Shown here in pieces: positions 1 to 6,716 of a stretch of DNA of 11,312 bases (position 1 is the first letter of the stretch; each line of letters opens with the position of its first letter). Source of the stretch: Kutzneria sp035492655 (GTDB lineage Bacteria > Actinomycetota > Actinomycetes > Mycobacteriales > Pseudonocardiaceae); contig DATJJB010000147.1 of assembly GCA_035492655.1 (NCBI GenBank), positions 1 through 11,312 of the forward strand, written 5' to 3'. Both the position numbers and the translations under genes were made by a program. Below the pieces are notes generated by a model. That model was given only the letters and a program-made list of their open reading frames with translations, was not told the DNA's origin and searched no databases.

Positions 1-1
1 C

Positions 2-790
2 CGCCGCATCATGACGGTGGCCAACCAGAAGGGCGGCGTCGGCAAGACGACCAGCACGGTCAACCTGGCCGCCGCGCTCGCCCTGCACGGCCTGAAGACG
101 CTCGTGATCGACCTCGACCCGCAGGGCAACGCCAGCACCGCCCTGGCCATCGAGCACCGCTCCGGCACCCCGTCGGTCTACGAGGTGCTGATCGGCGAGA
201 TCTCCATCGCCGACGCGGCGGCGGTCAGCGAGCAGTCGCCCAACCTGTACTGCGTGCCGGCCACCATCGACCTGGCCGGCGCGGAGATCGAACTCGTCTC
301 CATGGTGGCCCGCGAGTCCCGCCTCAAGGAGGCCCTGTCCAACGAGGCGCTGGACGCGCTCGGCATCGACTACGTCTTCATCGACTGCCCGCCCTCGCTC
401 GGCCTGCTCACGGTCAACGCGCTCGTCGCGGCCAAGGAGGTGCTGATCCCGATCCAGTGCGAGTACTACGCGCTGGAGGGACTCGGCCAGCTGCTGCGCA
501 ACATCGATCTCGTCAAGGCGCACCTGAACCCGGCGCTGGACGTCTCCACCATCCTGCTCACCATGTACGACGGCCGCACCAAGTTGGCCGACCAGGTGAC
601 CAGTGAGGTGCGCGGCCACTTCGGCGACACCTGCCTGCAGACGGTCATCCCCCGCAGCGTGAAGGTCTCGGAGGCACCCGGCTACGGCCAGACGGTGCTG
701 GCCTACGACCCGGGCTCCCGGGGTGCGATGAGCTACCTGGACGCCGCCCGTGAGATCGCCGACCGCGGCACCGAGATGGAGAGCGCATGA
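2..790 (+). CDS. parA: ParA chromosome-partitioning ATPase, 5'-truncated by the window edge
   Basis: This is a Walker-type ATPase that binds DNA non-specifically when ATP-bound and moves ParB-parS complexes to segregate replication origins. Counting from the ATG at 11, the deviant Walker A motif KGGVGKTT is at residues 7-14, the A' motif VIDLDPQGN at 32-40, and Walker B YVFIDCPPSLG at 121-131. The C-terminal part has the usual EAPGYGQTVLAYDPGSRGA box. The ATG at 11 is probably an internal codon. Codons from position 2 read Arg-Arg-Ile in frame, and actinobacterial ParA proteins normally have a longer N-terminal extension ending in a similar stretch just before the Walker A strand, so the real start lies upstream. 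The stop overlaps the parB start (ATGA), pointing to translational coupling. Family assignment is very secure; only the start is missing. Confidence 0.96.
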   Translation, partial: RRIMTVANQKGGVGKTTSTVNLAAALALHGLKTLVIDLDPQGNASTALAIEHRSGTPSVYEVLIGEISIADAAAVSEQSPNLYCVPATIDLAGAEIELVSMVARESRLKEALSNEALDALGIDYVFIDCPPSLGLLTVNALVAAKEVLIPIQCEYYALEGLGQLLRNIDLVKAHLNPALDVSTILLTMYDGRTKLADQVTSEVRGHFGDTCLQTVIPRSVKVSEAPGYGQTVLAYDPGSRGAMSYLDAAREIADRGTEMESA

Positions 791-1776
791 CACCGCCGGA
801 ACGTAAGGGCGGCCTCGGCCGCGGCCTGGCCGCACTGATCCCGCAGGGACCACCGCCGACCGAGACCAACGGGTCGAGCGCCCCGGTCGGCGTCCTGCCG
901 GACGCCGCTCCCCCGGCGGTGGTCGGTGGCAACACGGTGGCCGGCGCGGTCTACCGCGAGGTGCCGATCACCGAGATCAAGCCCAACCCGAAGCAGCCCC
1001 GCCAGGTCTTCGACGAGGACGCGCTGGCCGAGCTGGAGCACTCCATCCGCGAGTTCGGCCTCATGCAGCCGATCGTGGTACGGGAGCTGGGTCGCGGCGC
1101 GTATGAGTTGGTCATGGGTGAGCGCCGCTGGCGCGCATCCCAGCGAGCCGGCCTGGACGCCATCCCGGCCATCGTGCGCCAGACCGCCGACGCCGCCATG
1201 CTGCGCGACGCACTGCTGGAGAACATCCACCGGGCTCAGCTGAACCCGTTGGAAGAGGCGGCGGCCTACCAGCAGTTGCTGGACGAGTTCGAGGTGACGC
1301 ACGAGGAACTGGCCTCGCGCATAGGTCGCAGCCGGCCGGTCATCACCAACACCATCCGGTTGCTCAAGCTGCCGCTGCCGGTGCAGCGGCGCGTCGCCGC
1401 CGGTGTGCTGTCGGCCGGGCATGCCCGGGCGCTGCTCGGTCTGGAGGACTCCGGCGCGCAGGAGGAACTCGCCGCCCGCATCATCGCCGAGGGGCTCTCG
1501 GTCCGGGCTACCGAGGAAATGGTGACGCTCGCCAAGAACGAGGCACCGGCCAAGCCGAAGCCCGCTCCCCGCAAGCCCATCCACGCCCCCGGTCTCCAGG
1601 ACCTCGCCGACCGCCTGTCGGACTCGTTCGACACTCGGGTGAAGGTCGAACTCGGCCGCCGTAAGGGCCGCATCGTCGTCGAGTTCGGGTCGGTCGACGA
1701 CCTCGAACGCATCGTCGGCCTCATCGCGCCGGATGCGACAAATCAGACACAGATCGGGGAGATCCCATCACCTTGA
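787..1776 (+). CDS. parB: ParB, centromere-binding CTPase/partition protein
   Basis: ParB binds parS, loads as a clamp using CTP, spreads on flanking DNA and stimulates ParA. The 329-residue length is normal for the family. The N-terminal segment KGGLGRGLAALIP (residues 7-19) is the conserved ParA-interacting region. The CTP-binding core has PIVVRE (95-100) and GERRWRA (111-117), followed by ENIHRAQLNPLEEA (145-158). A helix-turn-helix lies at about 171-194, and the C-terminal dimerisation domain at about 265-313 follows a Lys/Pro/Ala-rich linker (250-264). The ATG overlaps the parA stop by 4 nt, with GGAG about 7 nt upstream inside parA, so the start is well placed. A matching parS site lies about 115 bp downstream of the stop. 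Nothing appears truncated or altered. Confidence 0.97.
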   Translation: MTPPERKGGLGRGLAALIPQGPPPTETNGSSAPVGVLPDAAPPAVVGGNTVAGAVYREVPITEIKPNPKQPRQVFDEDALAELEHSIREFGLMQPIVVRELGRGAYELVMGERRWRASQRAGLDAIPAIVRQTADAAMLRDALLENIHRAQLNPLEEAAAYQQLLDEFEVTHEELASRIGRSRPVITNTIRLLKLPLPVQRRVAAGVLSAGHARALLGLEDSGAQEELAARIIAEGLSVRATEEMVTLAKNEAPAKPKPAPRKPIHAPGLQDLADRLSDSFDTRVKVELGRRKGRIVVEFGSVDDLERIVGLIAPDATNQTQIGEIPSP

Positions 1777-1820
1777 CGACTTACGTCACGGTGACGATGG
1801 GAAAAGTGGGGCACGAGAGG

Positions 1821-1853
1821 CGCCCGGTGGCCGAGGGAACGCGACACCGGGCG
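1821..1853 (+). terminator. Candidate hairpin terminator after parB
   Basis: A perfect 9-bp inverted repeat (CGCCCGGTG at 1821-1829, CACCGGGCG at 1845-1853) with a 15-nt loop begins 45 bp after the parB stop. There is no T-tract, which is common for actinobacterial terminators. The position fits the end of the parAB transcript; function is inferred. Confidence 0.42.
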
Positions 1854-1892
1854 GCAACGGGGGCGACACCGAGCGCGGTCGGACTGCGACGG

Positions 1893-1908
1893 TGTTTCAC
1901 GTGAATCA
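1893..1908. promoter_or_regulatory. parS centromere site (15 of 16 consensus bases)
   Basis: The 16-mer TGTTTCACGTGAATCA matches the bacterial parS consensus TGTTTCACGTGAAACA except for A to T at position 1906. The central TTTCACGTGAA core is intact. It lies just downstream of parB in non-coding DNA, where origin-proximal parS sites are expected. A 6-bp inverted repeat (CTGCGA at 1884-1889, TCGCAG at 1910-1915) brackets it almost symmetrically. It should be a ParB loading site. Confidence 0.88.
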
Positions 1909-2302
1909 ATCGCAGCGGCGGCAGCGAAGCGAAGCGCGTTCGGCTGCGCGACTGCGCGGACTTACTCGGCGGTCGGAGGGATCACGCGCGCGCTCGGAGG
2001 CTGTCGGATCAGATCCCGAAGAGCTCGGTTGCGTGGCGGTGAGTGCGAGCCGGGCTGAGGGCTAAGCGGGCCGCGCGTGGAGCTGAGCTCCGAGGGATGC
2101 GGTTCGGTCTGCCCGGAGGGTGAAGAAACCGGCGGCAACGGGTGCCGGAGGGCCGGCGGCTGCGGAGAGCGGGGAGTGGTCGCCCGCGGCAGTGTCAGTG
2201 AAGGCGCGCCGGCGGGATCTGTGGGGCCGCGGAATGGCTCGGCGTGAACTGCAGCCCGACGGTCGAAGACGGAGGGCGGCAGCAAGTGCTGAGCCGCCCA
2301 CG

Positions 2303-2329
2303 GCTCGGCTGCCGGAGGGGCAGCCGAGC
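2303..2329 (-). terminator. Hairpin terminator after the ddl-like gene
   Basis: A perfect 11-bp inverted repeat (GCTCGGCTGCC at 2303-2313, GGCAGCCGAGC at 2319-2329) with a 5-nt loop begins 9 bp beyond the stop codon of the ddl-like gene on the - strand. No T-run follows. Position and stem strength support a factor-assisted or stem-only terminator of the aminotransferase-ddl transcript. It could also stop readthrough from parB. Confidence 0.6.
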
Positions 2330-2338
2330 GGGAGAGGG

Positions 2339-3292
2339 TCAGCGGGGCCCGCGGGTGACGGCGCGCTCGATCAAGGCGGCGAAGGTGTCGCCGAGGGAGC
2401 GGCCGGCGGCCTCGATGGCCATGGGGAGCAACGAGGTCTCGGTGAGGCCGGGAGAGACGTTGACCTGGAGGAAATTCACCGTTCCATCGGGGGCGACGAT
2501 GGCGGTGGTGCGGGAGACGTCGCGAAGGCCGAGGAGGCGGTGGGCGGCTACGGCTAGCTCGCCGACCTCGGTGCTGGCGGAGGCGGAGAGTCGGGCGGGG
2601 GTGTGGAACTCCGTCAGGCCGGCGGTGTAGCGGGCGGTGTAGTCGTAGGTGCCGGTGGTGGGACTGATCTCGACGGCGGGGAGGGCCTCGGGGCCGGAAG
2701 GACCGTCGAGCACACCAACGGCGACCTCGATGCCGGCGACGAACTGCTCGGCCAAGACGGTGTCGCCGTAGGCGAGGCAGCCGACCATGGCGGCGGGCAG
2801 CTCGGAGGCCTCACGGACGACCTGGGTGCCGAGGGCGGAACCGCCCTGGTCGGGCTTGAGGATCAAGGGCAGGCCGATGCGGTCGACGAGGGCGTCAAGC
2901 ACAGCCTGGGCGCCGAGCTCCCGGAAAGTGCTGTGGGGTAGGACGACCCAGTCGGGCGTGGTGAGGCCGACACGAGCCAGCTCAGCCTTCGCAGTGGGCT
3001 TGTCCCACGCCCGGCGGCAAGCCCGAGAGTCGGTCCCGACGTAGGGCACGCCGAACATCTCGAGGATCGACTGGATGGAGCCGTTCTCGCCCTCACCACC
3101 ATGCAGGGCGACGACCACGGCGTCGGGGCGGTTGCTGCGCAGGCGCTCCAGGAGGCCGGCGTCGGCATCCCACTCCTCGACGGTCAACCCGACCGAGCGA
3201 AGGGCGGCCGACAACCGGCGACCCGAGCGCAACGACACGTCCCGCTCGTGCGACAACCCACCCGACAGCACGGCCACCCAGCGATCCGACAT
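2339..3292 (-). CDS. D-Ala-D-Ala ligase-like ATP-grasp protein with altered metal site
   Basis: This 317-residue protein has the size and layout of Ddl enzymes, which join two D-alanines using ATP for peptidoglycan. Visible family motifs are SHERDVSLRSG (14-24), HGGEGENGSIQSILE (64-78), WDK (96-98, the ATP lysine), KPDQGGSALG (146-155), YDYTARY (216-222) and NVSPGLTETSLLP (278-290). However, an ungapped alignment I made from memory with E. coli DdlB puts Thr263 at the Mg-binding Asp257 and Gln276 at Glu270; only Asn278 (Asn272) remains. The arginine in the same strand (Arg261) is kept. Activity as a true Ddl is therefore doubtful, and ddlA elsewhere in the genome is likely the housekeeping enzyme. 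I chose ATG 3292, with GGTGG 5 nt upstream, over the GTG at 3301, which has no ribosome binding site. It lies 21 nt after the aminotransferase and is probably cotranscribed. Family membership is sure; the reaction is not. Confidence 0.85.
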   Translation of the reverse strand: MSDRWVAVLSGGLSHERDVSLRSGRRLSAALRSVGLTVEEWDADAGLLERLRSNRPDAVVVALHGGEGENGSIQSILEMFGVPYVGTDSRACRRAWDKPTAKAELARVGLTTPDWVVLPHSTFRELGAQAVLDALVDRIGLPLILKPDQGGSALGTQVVREASELPAAMVGCLAYGDTVLAEQFVAGIEVAVGVLDGPSGPEALPAVEISPTTGTYDYTARYTAGLTEFHTPARLSASASTEVGELAVAAHRLLGLRDVSRTTAIVAPDGTVNFLQVNVSPGLTETSLLPMAIEAAGRSLGDTFAALIERAVTRGPR

Positions 3293-3313
3293 GGGAGCCA
3301 CCGTAGATGACGG

Positions 3314-4633
3314 TCAGGCGGTGTCCGGCGTCGGCGTCTGCGCGCCGGACAGGCGGCGGTGCTGCACGGTGCCGAACGTGTTCAGCAGCTCCAGCTCCCC
3401 CTCCAGCACGGCGGCCAGGCGGCGAACGCCCTCCCGGATCCGCTCCGGAGTCGGGTAGCAGTACGACAGCCGCATCTGCCGGCTGCCGAAGCTGTCGGCG
3501 TAGAACGCGGTGCCGGGCACGTAGGCCACGCGCTGCGTGACGGCCCGCGGCAGCATGGCCTTGGTGTCCAGCCCCTCGGGCACGGTCAGCCACACGTAGA
3601 AGCCGCCCTGGGGCTTGGTCCACGTGCACCCGGCCGGCAGCTGCTGCTCCATGGCGGCCAGCGTGGCGTCCCGGCGCTCCCGGTACGCCTCCCGGTAGGT
3701 CTTGATCTGGCCCTTCCAGTCGTGCTGCGACAGGTAGCGGCTGACCACGGCCTGGGTGAAGGCGGGCGGGCACAGCGTCGCGGACTCGGCGGCCAGCACC
3801 AGCTTCTCGCGCACGGCGTGCGGCGCGAGCACCCAGCCGACCCGAAGGCCGGGGGCGAAGGTCTTGGAGAACGAGCCGAGGTAGACCACGTTGGTGGGGT
3901 CGGCCGAGCGCAGCGCCGGATAGGTCTGGCCGTCGAAGCCGAGCAGGCCGTACGGGTTGTCCTCGACCACCAGCACGTCGTGCTGGGCGCAGATCTCCAG
4001 GATCTCGGCCCGACGCGCCACGGACAGCGTGACGCCGGCGGGGTTCTGGAAGTTGGGGATCGTGTAGAGGAACTTCACCCGTCGACCGCTGGCCCGCACG
4101 GCGACCAGGGCCTGGCGCAGCGCCTCGGGCACCAGGCCGGCGTCGTCCATCTCGACGTGCACGACCTGGGCCTGGTAGGCGGTGAAGGTGCCCAGTGCGC
4201 CCACGTACGACGGGGCCTCGGCCAACACGACGTCACCCGGATCGCAGAAGACCCGGGTGACCATGTCCAGCCCCATCTGGGAGCCGACCGTGACCACCAC
4301 GTCGTCGGGGTGCGCGGTGATGCCCTCGAGCGCCATCACCTCGCAGATCTGCTCGCGCAGCTCGACGGTGCCCTGGGCCGAGCCGTACTGCAGCGCGGTC
4401 AGTCCGTCGGTGGCGATCAACTGGCCGACGTCGGCGGCCAGCGAGTCCAGCGGAAGTGCGGAAAGATAGGGCATGCCGCCGGCAAGGGAGACAACCTCGG
4501 GGCGGCTCGCCACCGCGAAGAGCGCTCGAATCTCAGATGCCGTCATGCCCGCCGTGCGCGCCGCGTAGCGGCCGAGGTGCGGGTCGAGGCTGCGTCCGGC
4601 CTGGTGCGCCGGCTGAGATCCGGTGTCGCTCAC
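3314..4633 (-). CDS. Fold-type I PLP-dependent aminotransferase (LysN/MocR-like class)
   Basis: A 439-residue aminotransferase of the group that includes 2-aminoadipate transaminase LysN and the aminotransferase half of MocR regulators. There is no N-terminal winged-helix domain, so it is an enzyme alone. Visible motifs are SLAGGMPY (49-56), LQYGSAQG (81-88), PNFQNPAG (193-200, cofactor-binding Asn), VVEDNPYG (222-229, the Asp that contacts the PLP pyridine nitrogen), SFSKTFAPGLRVGW (254-267, Lys257 forming the Schiff base), and RLSYCYP (388-394, Arg388 for the substrate carboxylate). The start is GTG 4633 with GGGAGG 5 nt before it. The TTG at 4648 would overlap that ribosome binding site. 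It precedes the ddl-like gene by 21 nt. The amino-acid substrate cannot be read from sequence. Confidence 0.9.
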   Translation of the reverse strand: MSDTGSQPAHQAGRSLDPHLGRYAARTAGMTASEIRALFAVASRPEVVSLAGGMPYLSALPLDSLAADVGQLIATDGLTALQYGSAQGTVELREQICEVMALEGITAHPDDVVVTVGSQMGLDMVTRVFCDPGDVVLAEAPSYVGALGTFTAYQAQVVHVEMDDAGLVPEALRQALVAVRASGRRVKFLYTIPNFQNPAGVTLSVARRAEILEICAQHDVLVVEDNPYGLLGFDGQTYPALRSADPTNVVYLGSFSKTFAPGLRVGWVLAPHAVREKLVLAAESATLCPPAFTQAVVSRYLSQHDWKGQIKTYREAYRERRDATLAAMEQQLPAGCTWTKPQGGFYVWLTVPEGLDTKAMLPRAVTQRVAYVPGTAFYADSFGSRQMRLSYCYPTPERIREGVRRLAAVLEGELELLNTFGTVQHRRLSGAQTPTPDTA

Positions 4634-4673
4634 GCCTGCCTCCCTCAACTTGTGAGGCGTGGTAGATCAGATG

Positions 4674-4679
4674 AGTGTA
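4674..4679 (-). promoter_or_regulatory. Possible -10 element for the aminotransferase-ddl transcript
   Basis: TACACT on the - strand fits the actinobacterial TANNNT -10 pattern. It would start transcription about 34 nt before the GTG at 4633. I see no convincing -35 hexamer. The neighbouring 10-bp palindrome CCCGATCGGG (4688-4697) lies where a -35 or operator would be. Confidence 0.3.
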
Positions 4680-4706
4680 ACGGGCGTCCCGATCGGGGCT
4701 GAGTCC

Positions 4707-4735
4707 TTCCGACGCTCGTCACACCGGCCTATGCT
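4707..4735 (+). promoter_or_regulatory. Possible housekeeping promoter of the GNAT gene
   Basis: TTCCGA (4707-4712), a 17-nt spacer and TATGCT (4730-4735) form a weak -35/-10 pair in the divergent intergenic region. The predicted transcript would begin about 45 nt before the GNAT start codon. The -10 fits TANNNT; the -35 matches the consensus only in part. Confidence 0.4.
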
Positions 4736-4788
4736 GGTCCGGTTCCCGTGGGGTCACGCGGGGTTCGAGTCTGCGCGTGGGAGGTCGG

Positions 4789-5427
4789 GTGTCGCGGCGC
4801 GTTGTGGGCGTCACTCTGGACAACCTGGAGCACCTCCCCAAGCGGTGCCGCAAATGCGTGTTCTGGGAGCTCGCGCCGCATCTGAAGGAACAGGCCGAGG
4901 AGTACGGCCAGACCGACTTCGAGAAGGAGGCCTGGGTCTCCAGCGTGCTGCTGGAGTGGGGCTCCTGCGGTCGGATCATCTACGTGGACAACGTGCCGGC
5001 CGGCTATGCCATGTACGCGCCGCCGAGCGCGGTGCCCAGGGCCGTCGCCTTCCCCACCGCCCCGGTGTCGGCCGACGCCGTGTTGCTGACCGCGCTGCGG
5101 GTGTTGCCCGAGTTCGAGCGGGGCGGCCTGGGCCGGGTGCTGGTGCAGGCGGTGGCCAAGGACCTCACCCGCCGCGGCGTGAAGGCGATCGAGGCGTTCA
5201 GCGACGCGTCCATCGACGACGAGGCCGGCTGCGTCATCCCGGCCAACTTCCTGCTCTCCGTCGGCTTCAAGACGGTCCGACCGCACCCGCGTTGGCCCCG
5301 GCTGCGCCTGGAGCTGCGCACGGCGCTGTCGTGGAAGGAAGACGTGGAGGCGGCGCTGGAACGGCTGCTCGGCACCGTGACGATCACCGGTGTCGGCAGC
5401 GCCGAACCCAGTCTTCGCCCGGCATGA
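4789..5427 (+). CDS. GNAT-family N-acetyltransferase (Rv3916c-position protein)
   Basis: A 212-residue soluble protein with one GNAT domain, which transfers an acyl group from acyl-CoA to an amine. The acetyl-CoA loop is visible as PEFERGGLGRVLVQ (107-120), the R/Q-x-x-G-x-G/A signature, followed by a helix ending at TRRG (127-130). A distinctive N-terminal segment, KRCRKCVFWELAP (18-30), precedes the acyltransferase core and carries a CxxC pair (Cys20, Cys23); Cys60 and Cys148 are further cysteines. I chose GTG 4789 because GGAGG lies 4 nt upstream; GTG 4777 would sit before that ribosome binding site. It occupies the position of Rv3916c between the amidase and par genes in mycobacteria. The acceptor substrate is unknown. 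The gene is monocistronic, bounded by a divergent promoter region and a strong terminator. Confidence 0.87.
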   Translation: MSRRVVGVTLDNLEHLPKRCRKCVFWELAPHLKEQAEEYGQTDFEKEAWVSSVLLEWGSCGRIIYVDNVPAGYAMYAPPSAVPRAVAFPTAPVSADAVLLTALRVLPEFERGGLGRVLVQAVAKDLTRRGVKAIEAFSDASIDDEAGCVIPANFLLSVGFKTVRPHPRWPRLRLELRTALSWKEDVEAALERLLGTVTITGVGSAEPSLRPA

Positions 5428-5428
5428 G

Positions 5429-5458
5429 AAAACGCCCCGCCGGCCAGCGGGGCGTTTT
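5429..5458. terminator. Bidirectional rho-independent terminator
   Basis: AAAACGCCCCGC (5429-5440) and GCGGGGCGTTTT (5447-5458) form a perfect 12-bp stem around a 6-nt loop. The A-tract and T-tract make it an intrinsic terminator in both directions. It starts 2 bp after the GNAT stop and lies 13 bp beyond the amidase stop on the other strand, so it ends both convergent transcripts. Confidence 0.95.
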
Positions 5459-5471
5459 GTCGATTTGGCGC

Positions 5472-6617
5472 TTACTCGGCTTTGGCCAGCTCGTGCCGGA
5501 TCAGGTCGGCGAAGGTGAAGGTGCCGGTCGGCTGGTCGTTCTCGCCCAGCAGGTAGAGCCGCTTCACCGCGACCAGGATGCCCTCGGCGACGGTGTCCCG
5601 GAACGCCGGATCGGCCAGCTTGGCCCGGTCCCCCGCGTTGGTCAGGTAGCCGACCTCGACCCGCATCGCCGGGCAGCGCGTCATGCGCAGGATGTCCCAG
5701 GTCCGGCCGTGCGTACGGCAGTCCGGCAGCCCGGTGCGGGCGACCAGCTCGCGCTGGATGAAGCCGGCCAGCGTCTCGCCCACGGTGGACGTGGTGGTGC
5801 CGTTGCCGGTGCCGTAGTGGAACGTGGCGACGCCGCTGGCCTGCGGAGAGGCGTTGGCGTCGGTGTGCAGCGACAGGATCAGGTCGGCGCCGGCCTCGTT
5901 GGCGAACCGGGCCCGCTCCTTCTCCGGCGGGCACTGGTCGGGCCCGCGGGACAGCAGCGCCTCCATGCCGGTGGCCTGCATGCGGCCCTCCAGCCGACGG
6001 GCCAGGTCCCACACCAGGTCGGCCTCGCTGTGCGTGCCGACGACCACGCCGCGATCCCGGCCGCCATGGCCCGGGTCGATCACGATGCGCTTGCCGCGCA
6101 GTCGCGGCCCGGCCCGGCGGACCTGCTCCTGCTCGCGCAGCAGCACCGGCCGGCCGCCGCGCACCTTGGGCGTCAGCTGGCGCAGCGCGCGCACCGTCTC
6201 GGCGCCGCAGATGCCGTCCGTGGTCAGGCCGTACTCACGCTGGAAGTTGCGCAGCGCCAGCTCGGTCTGCTGGTCGAACACGCCGGTGTGGCGGCCCGCG
6301 TCGAAGCCCAGCTCCAGCAGGCGCTCCTGCAGGGCGGCGACGTCGTCGCCGGTCAGCGGGTGCGACACCAGGTAGGTCAGGGGTCGGTCGCCGAGCTGGT
6401 AGGTGGCGGCGCGCAGGGACGCGTAGGTGGCCGGGCCGACCAGACCGTCGGTGATCAGGCCTCGCTGCTGCTGGAAGGAGCGAACCGCGTGCTCCACCTC
6501 GGCGTCGAAGACCACCTCGCCGTCCTGCGGGTTCCCGGACAGCAGCCCCAGCGCGATGAGAGTCGACCTGATCTCGGCAACAGCCGGACCGACGTCACCG
6601 CGACGGAGAACCTGCAT
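5472..6617 (-). CDS. cwlM: CwlM-like N-acetylmuramoyl-L-alanine amidase family protein
   Basis: The 381 residues comprise two peptidoglycan-binding (PGB_1) repeats at about 4-70 and 88-148, then an Amidase_3 domain at about 176-356. Zinc ligands are apparent in DPGHGG (His184), THSEAD (Glu198) and SLHTDAN (His251), with the catalytic glutamate in RVEVGYLTN (Glu321), so hydrolysis is chemically possible. There is no signal peptide or transmembrane segment, which fits a cytoplasmic protein. In mycobacteria, CwlM is a cytoplasmic regulator: phosphorylated by PknB it activates MurA, and it also contacts MurJ and FhaA. The C-terminal tail keeps the threonine cluster TGTFT (364-368), which resembles the phosphorylated tail of mycobacterial CwlM. 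Start: ATG 6617 has a GAGCGAGGG ribosome binding site close upstream; an in-frame TTG at 6692 lacks one and would place leader hairpins inside the gene. Role as regulator rather than hydrolase is inference by homology. Confidence 0.92.
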   Translation of the reverse strand: MQVLRRGDVGPAVAEIRSTLIALGLLSGNPQDGEVVFDAEVEHAVRSFQQQRGLITDGLVGPATYASLRAATYQLGDRPLTYLVSHPLTGDDVAALQERLLELGFDAGRHTGVFDQQTELALRNFQREYGLTTDGICGAETVRALRQLTPKVRGGRPVLLREQEQVRRAGPRLRGKRIVIDPGHGGRDRGVVVGTHSEADLVWDLARRLEGRMQATGMEALLSRGPDQCPPEKERARFANEAGADLILSLHTDANASPQASGVATFHYGTGNGTTTSTVGETLAGFIQRELVARTGLPDCRTHGRTWDILRMTRCPAMRVEVGYLTNAGDRAKLADPAFRDTVAEGILVAVKRLYLLGENDQPTGTFTFADLIRHELAKAE

Positions 6618-6636
6618 ACACCCTCGCTCGTCTAGG

Positions 6637-6656
6637 GCGCCGGATACCTCCGGCGC
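6637..6656 (-). promoter_or_regulatory. Leader hairpin upstream of the amidase start
   Basis: GCGCCGGA (6637-6644), a 4-nt loop and TCCGGCGC (6649-6656) form a perfect 8-bp stem. It ends 19 nt before the ATG at 6617 on the - strand, immediately above the ribosome binding site. It may modulate translation or mRNA stability; no riboswitch class is recognised. Confidence 0.4.
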
Positions 6657-6716
6657 GGTGTGTGACGCTTCATTGTGCCCTGTCCGTGACAATGCTCAGA
6701 ACGGGGCTACTCAGAG

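Larger units (their letters stand above)
1777..2338. other. Gene-free region between convergent parB and the ddl-like gene, carrying parS
   Basis: About 560 bp separates the 3' ends of parB (+) and the ddl-like gene (-). It holds a hairpin after parB, one parS-like site, a small GGAGCT-G-AGCTCC palindrome at 2079-2091, and a strong hairpin after the ddl-like gene. Open frames on both strands show no ribosome binding site, no recognisable protein family and low-complexity Arg/Gly/Ala/Ser-rich translations, so I call no gene here. Both neighbours are read towards this region, so no promoter is required. Confidence 0.7.

Noticed and set aside
1733..2065. Open frame on + strand running from inside parB through the parS region
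   Set aside because: Starts inside parB, contains the parS site, Arg/Ser-rich with no recognisable domain.
1962..2301. Two short open frames on the - strand in the gap after parB
   Set aside because: Pro/Arg/Ser-rich translations typical of chance frames in GC-rich DNA; one spans the ddl terminator hairpin.
2120..2557. Open frame on + strand overlapping the 3' end of the ddl-like gene
   Set aside because: Antisense to a clear gene for half its length, low-complexity Gly/Ala/Arg translation, no family resemblance, no convincing ribosome binding site.
3359..4702. Long + strand frame antisense to the aminotransferase
   Set aside because: Mirrors the codon bias of the real gene; His/Gly/Val-rich nonsense translation.
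4659..6635. Very long open frame on + strand (658 codons)
   Set aside because: Runs out of frame across the GNAT gene, a strong terminator and antisense to the amidase; an artefact of GC-rich codon bias.
6618..6692. TTG start 25 codons upstream for the amidase
   Set aside because: No ribosome binding site; would put a perfect hairpin inside the coding region; ATG 6617 gives the usual N-terminus just before the first peptidoglycan-binding repeat.
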